A DNA stretch of 64,000 nucleotides from Lentisphaeria bacterium (GTDB lineage Bacteria; Verrucomicrobiota; Lentisphaeria; Victivallales; UBA1829), in NCBI GenBank assembly GCA_017456805.1, contig JAFTIQ010000074.1, forward strand, positions 6,540 through 70,539, in the 5' to 3' direction. The notes beneath the pieces were generated by a model that searched no databases, was not told where the DNA came from, and was given only the letters and a program-made list of their open reading frames with translations. Both the position numbers and the translations under genes were made by a program. This document shows positions 61,254 to 64,000 of this stretch, in pieces. The first letter of the stretch is position 1, and every line of letters begins with the position of its first letter.

Positions 61254-62432
61254 ATGTTGTACTATCTGGAAAGCCTGCGCAGTGTTTTCGGACCGTTCCG
61301 CCTGTTTGAATATGTTACATTCCGGGCGGGCGGAGCCTTGTTCACAGCAATGTTGATCATCCTGATCTTCGGAAAACCGGTCATCGGTCTCCTGAAGAAA
61401 TTCTGTATCGCCAACTGGCGGTATGAAAATCTTCTGGATGAACAGGAAGATGAAGCCCTGAAGAAAAAGACCCCTACAATGGGCGGTTTGCTGATCGTTG
61501 TTTCCATTCTGATCTCCACCCTGCTCTGGGGAATCATGAACCGGATGCTCATCATCTTCCTTTGCGTCCTCTGCTCGCTCTGTGTCCTCGGCTTTATGGA
61601 TGACTTCATCAAGATCCGGTACAAGCGGGATATCAGAGACGGAATCTCCGGAAAAGTAAAAATGCTTGTACAGTTCGGTATTGCGCTCTCTGCAGCATAC
61701 CTTCTTTACAAAACCCCGGAAGCTGTTACAATGCAGCTTTACATCCCCTTCTGCAAAGATCCCGTCATCGCGCTTACCGATCCGGATGCCGCACAGGTTT
61801 ATCTGATGACCCCCTTCTCGGAAGCACCGCTTCTGTCTCTGGGAATCGCATGGACAACTCTTTTTGTCGGGATCATGCTGCTGTTCAACGGGCTTGTTGT
61901 TACAGCCACCTCCAACGCAGTCAACCTGACTGATGGAAAAGATGGGCTCGCAGCCGGCTGTCTCACGTTCTGTTCCCTCGCCCTCGCAGTCTTCGCTTAT
62001 ATGTGCAGCCACGCCGTCTTTGCAAAATACCTCGCAATCCCTCTGGTTCCCAGCGCAAGCGAAGTCAGTGTTTTTGCCTGCGCCATTGCCGGAGCCTGTA
62101 TCGGCTTCCTCTGGTTCAACTGCAAACCGGCATCTGTCTTTATGGGTGATACCGGAAGCCTTCCGCTGGGCGGAGTCATCGGTTTGATCGCGATCCTCAT
62201 GGGACAGCAGCTTCTGCTCCTGATCATCGGATTCGTCTTTGTCATGGAAGCGGCATCTGTTCTGATCCAGGTCTTTTACTTCAAACGGACCGGGAAAAGG
62301 ATTTTCCTCTGCGCCCCCATCCACCATCATTTTGAACGGAAGGGCTGGACGGAAACGCAGATCGTTACCAGATTCTGGATCATCGCCGGGATCTGTGCGA
62401 TTCTCGGGCTCGCAACCTTGAAACTGCACTAA
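61254..62432 (+). CDS. mraY: Phospho-N-acetylmuramoyl-pentapeptide transferase
   Basis: This 392-residue membrane enzyme joins the UDP-MurNAc-pentapeptide to the lipid carrier, giving lipid I. It has about ten helices and all MraY hallmarks: KKKTPTMGGLL, GFMDDFIKIRYK, NLTDGKDGLAAG, FMGDTGSLPLGG and IHHHFERKGWTE. It is slightly longer than usual (E. coli 360), with an insert near residues 165-185. It stands apart from other cell-wall genes, between nrdJ (24-base gap) and fumC (16-base gap), and may be transcribed with them. Confidence 0.96.
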   Translation: MLYYLESLRSVFGPFRLFEYVTFRAGGALFTAMLIILIFGKPVIGLLKKFCIANWRYENLLDEQEDEALKKKTPTMGGLLIVVSILISTLLWGIMNRMLIIFLCVLCSLCVLGFMDDFIKIRYKRDIRDGISGKVKMLVQFGIALSAAYLLYKTPEAVTMQLYIPFCKDPVIALTDPDAAQVYLMTPFSEAPLLSLGIAWTTLFVGIMLLFNGLVVTATSNAVNLTDGKDGLAAGCLTFCSLALAVFAYMCSHAVFAKYLAIPLVPSASEVSVFACAIAGACIGFLWFNCKPASVFMGDTGSLPLGGVIGLIAILMGQQLLLLIIGFVFVMEAASVLIQVFYFKRTGKRIFLCAPIHHHFERKGWTETQIVTRFWIIAGICAILGLATLKLH

Positions 62433-62447
62433 TATAAGGATAATATC

Positions 62448-63827
62448 ATGTCTTTCAGAATCGAAACCGACAGCATGGGACCTCTGGAAGTCCCCGCTGA
62501 AAAATACTGGGGTGCTCAAACCCAGCGCTCCATCATTCATTTCAATATCGGAAATGAACTGATCCCCATTGAAGTCGTCCGCGGACTCGTCCTGATCAAA
62601 AAGGCTGCCGCGGCTGTCAATACCGCATCCGGGAAACTGGAAAAAAACCTTTCCAATGCCATGATCGCAGCTTGCGACGAAATCCTCAACGGCGATTATG
62701 ACACCCAGTTCCCCCTGAAAGTCTGGATGACCGGAAGCGGAACGCAGAGCAATATGAACGTCAATGAAGTGATCTCCAACCGGGCAAACGAAATCCTCGG
62801 ATTCGAAAAGGGAACAAAAAAACCGGTCCATCCCAACGATCACGTCAATATGTCCCAATCTTCCAATGACACCTTCCCTGCCGCAATGCATATCGCCGCA
62901 GCTCAGGAACTCAAGGAAAAACTTCTCCCCGCATTGAAAGATTTTCACGCCGGACTTCTGAAAAAACAGGAAGAGTTCAAACATATCGTCAAAACCGGAA
63001 GAACCCACCTTCAGGATGCCGTTCCCCTGACCCTCGGTCAGGAATTTTCCGGATATGCCGCTCAGCTGGAAGCCGCAATCGCACGGATCGAGGCAGTCCT
63101 CCCCGAACTCTATGATCTGGCTCTGGGCGGCACAGCCGTCGGAACCGGACTGAACGCGCCCGCCGGATTCGCCGAAGCCGCAGCTGAAAAAATCGCAGAA
63201 TATACCCGCCTGCCCTTCCGCAGTGCCCCCAATAAATTCGCCGTTCTTGCAGCCCATGACGCCATCGTTGCCGCATCCGGAGCCGTCCGCACCGCCGCAT
63301 GCGCCATGATGAAAATCGCCAACGATATCCGCTGGCTGGCTTCCGGCCCCCGCTGCGGACTCGGAGAGCTGATCCTCCCGGAAAACGAACCCGGTTCTTC
63401 CATCATGCCCGGAAAAGTCAATCCAACTCAGTGTGAAGCAATGACAATGGTTTGTGTTCAGATCATCGGACTCGATACTGCCGTTGCTATGGCTGGTACT
63501 CAGGGTAATTTTGAGCTGAACGTCTTCAAACCTGTCATGATCTATGACCTTCTGGAAGAGATCCGTCTGCTCACCGATGCTTCAAAATCATTCCTGAAAT
63601 ATGCCCTCTCCGGATTGAAAGCAGATGAAGCAAGAATCGCTGAACTGCTCTCCAAATCATTGATGCTGGTCACCGCTCTCAGCCCCGTCATCGGCTATGA
63701 CAATGCAGCGAAGATCGCAAAAACAGCTCATAAAGAAAACCTTACCTTGAAAGAGGCATGTGTAAAACTCGGATTCCTCACAGATGAAGAATTCGATAAA
63801 GCCGTCAGACCTGAAAAAATGGTTTAA
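62448..63827 (+). CDS. fumC: Fumarate hydratase, class II
   Basis: This 459-residue enzyme interconverts fumarate and malate. Hallmarks are [58 protein letters not shown] and the superfamily signature [13 protein letters not shown]. Its length matches FumC exactly. Sequence alone cannot fully exclude aspartase, but VHPNDHVN and TGSGTQ favour fumarase. The ATG follows a weak ribosome site (AAGGATAAT). An IS fragment begins 38 bases after its stop; no terminator was seen between. Confidence 0.95.
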   Translation: MSFRIETDSMGPLEVPAEKYWGAQTQRSIIHFNIGNELIPIEVVRGLVLIKKAAAAVNTASGKLEKNLSNAMIAACDEILNGDYDTQFPLKVWMTGSGTQSNMNVNEVISNRANEILGFEKGTKKPVHPNDHVNMSQSSNDTFPAAMHIAAAQELKEKLLPALKDFHAGLLKKQEEFKHIVKTGRTHLQDAVPLTLGQEFSGYAAQLEAAIARIEAVLPELYDLALGGTAVGTGLNAPAGFAEAAAEKIAEYTRLPFRSAPNKFAVLAAHDAIVAASGAVRTAACAMMKIANDIRWLASGPRCGLGELILPENEPGSSIMPGKVNPTQCEAMTMVCVQIIGLDTAVAMAGTQGNFELNVFKPVMIYDLLEEIRLLTDASKSFLKYALSGLKADEARIAELLSKSLMLVTALSPVIGYDNAAKIAKTAHKENLTLKEACVKLGFLTDEEFDKAVRPEKMV

Positions 63828-63864
63828 CCGGAATTCAAAAAATAAGCTGCAGCCGGAAATGAAG

Positions 63865-64000
63865 TGACCCCAAAAATTTGGACGGTTAAAATTACGTGGA
63901 ATGGGTTCGGTATTGTACCGGACTCATTCCTTTTAATGTTAAAGATACTCTCTCATTGTTGAAATAGCAAATGTATTCTTCAAGTTTTTGCTTGAAATCT
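63865..64000 (-). mobile_element. IS3-family insertion sequence, transposase end (cut by window edge)
   Basis: The sequence from 63865 begins TGACCCCAAAAATTTGGAC, the kind of terminal repeat found at the end of IS150-group IS3 elements, starting with TG. It is followed on the minus strand by the C-terminal end of an IS3-type OrfB transposase. The other end lies outside the window. It lies 38 bases past the fumC stop, a neutral insertion site. Confidence 0.85.
63892..64000 (-). CDS. IS3-family transposase OrfB, C-terminal fragment
   Basis: The minus strand is open from the window edge to a TAA stop at 63892-63894 and encodes about 35 residues. They include KLEEYICYFNNERVSLTLKG and then MSPVQYRTHST. 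These are the last residues of the DDE integrase core of IS150-like OrfB proteins, with the conserved Y-x-x-Y-N-x-x-R and MSPxxYR. The catalytic D,D,E residues lie mostly outside the window. Nothing shows whether the full gene is intact. Confidence 0.85.
   Translation of the reverse strand, partial: DFKQKLEEYICYFNNERVSLTLKGMSPVQYRTHST

Noticed and set aside
61212..63257. 681-codon open frame antisense to mraY and fumC
   Set aside because: It crosses two certain genes and shows low-complexity Asp/Gly/Glu/Gln-rich composition typical of antisense frames here.
1..64000. CRISPR array, tRNA or rRNA genes
   Set aside because: No regularly spaced direct repeats and no recognisable tRNA or rRNA sequence were found on reading both strands. 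A covariance-model scan would be needed to exclude a divergent tRNA.

Overview
The window looks like a chromosomal segment of a gut-type member of the Lentisphaerota (Victivallales-like). This is an inference from content. There are six H-X9-DG pseudopilins with nearly identical N-terminal helices, several large secreted proteins of carbohydrate metabolism, a DUF4838-type protein, a GH31/GH78-like/GH43-like set, and GntR-type regulators with sugar-sensing domains. No rRNA, tRNA or CRISPR array was seen. Genes are dense; the only gap over 300 bases without a gene is 56979-57290, which holds two divergent promoters.

Region 1 (about 1-16610, minus strand) reads as one 16-kb autoregulated catabolic operon. 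In transcription order it holds a GntR-HTH/LacI-type-sensor regulator, four tandem pseudopilins, a small secreted protein, two large related exported proteins, a ThuA-like protein, a GH43-like protein, a GH78-like protein, a GH31 glycosidase and a ROK-family kinase cut by the window edge. A consensus promoter (TTGACA-17-TATAAT) with an overlapping dyad operator precedes the regulator. A 13-base piece of that operator recurs upstream of the neighbouring 2-hydroxyacid dehydrogenase gene.

Region 2 (16695-23944) holds that dehydrogenase, an ECF sigma factor with its zinc-type anti-sigma factor, a K+/H+ antiporter, a DMT-family transporter and a ceramidase-like protein.

Region 3 (23989-38012) has two divergent sugar operons around an unusual regulator in which a GntR winged helix is joined to a solute-binding-protein fold. 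Two copies of a 16-base motif flank the regulator's promoter. Each arm carries one pseudopilin followed by large secreted proteins: a 1106-residue CBM-bearing protein on the left and a DUF4838-type protein on the right.

Region 4 (38118-64000) is mostly housekeeping: trpB, an aldo-keto reductase, two secreted hydrolases, a DsbD-like reductase, a KDG kinase/KDPG-type aldolase pair, GtrA, guaB, ugd, a TadE-like protein, an RfaE2-type nucleotidyltransferase, twin CBM9-like proteins, a SpoU methylase, miaA, glutaredoxin, an Fe-S helicase, a TPR protein, nrdJ, mraY and fumC. It ends in a truncated IS3-family element.

The most unusual signal is a pair of adjacent palindromes inside the leader-peptide coding region of three of the six pseudopilin genes (15350-15383, 31394-31430, 34143-34180). 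Each lies directly before the FTLIELL motif. The sequences differ but the self-complementarity is preserved. These may be in-frame palindromic insertions, comparable in concept to Rickettsia palindromic elements, or structured mRNA or DNA sites acting on pseudopilin genes. A recurring layout of regulator, then pseudopilin(s), then large secreted proteins links the pseudopilins to each sugar operon. Most non-operonic genes share a promoter type close to TTGAAA-16/17-TATATT.
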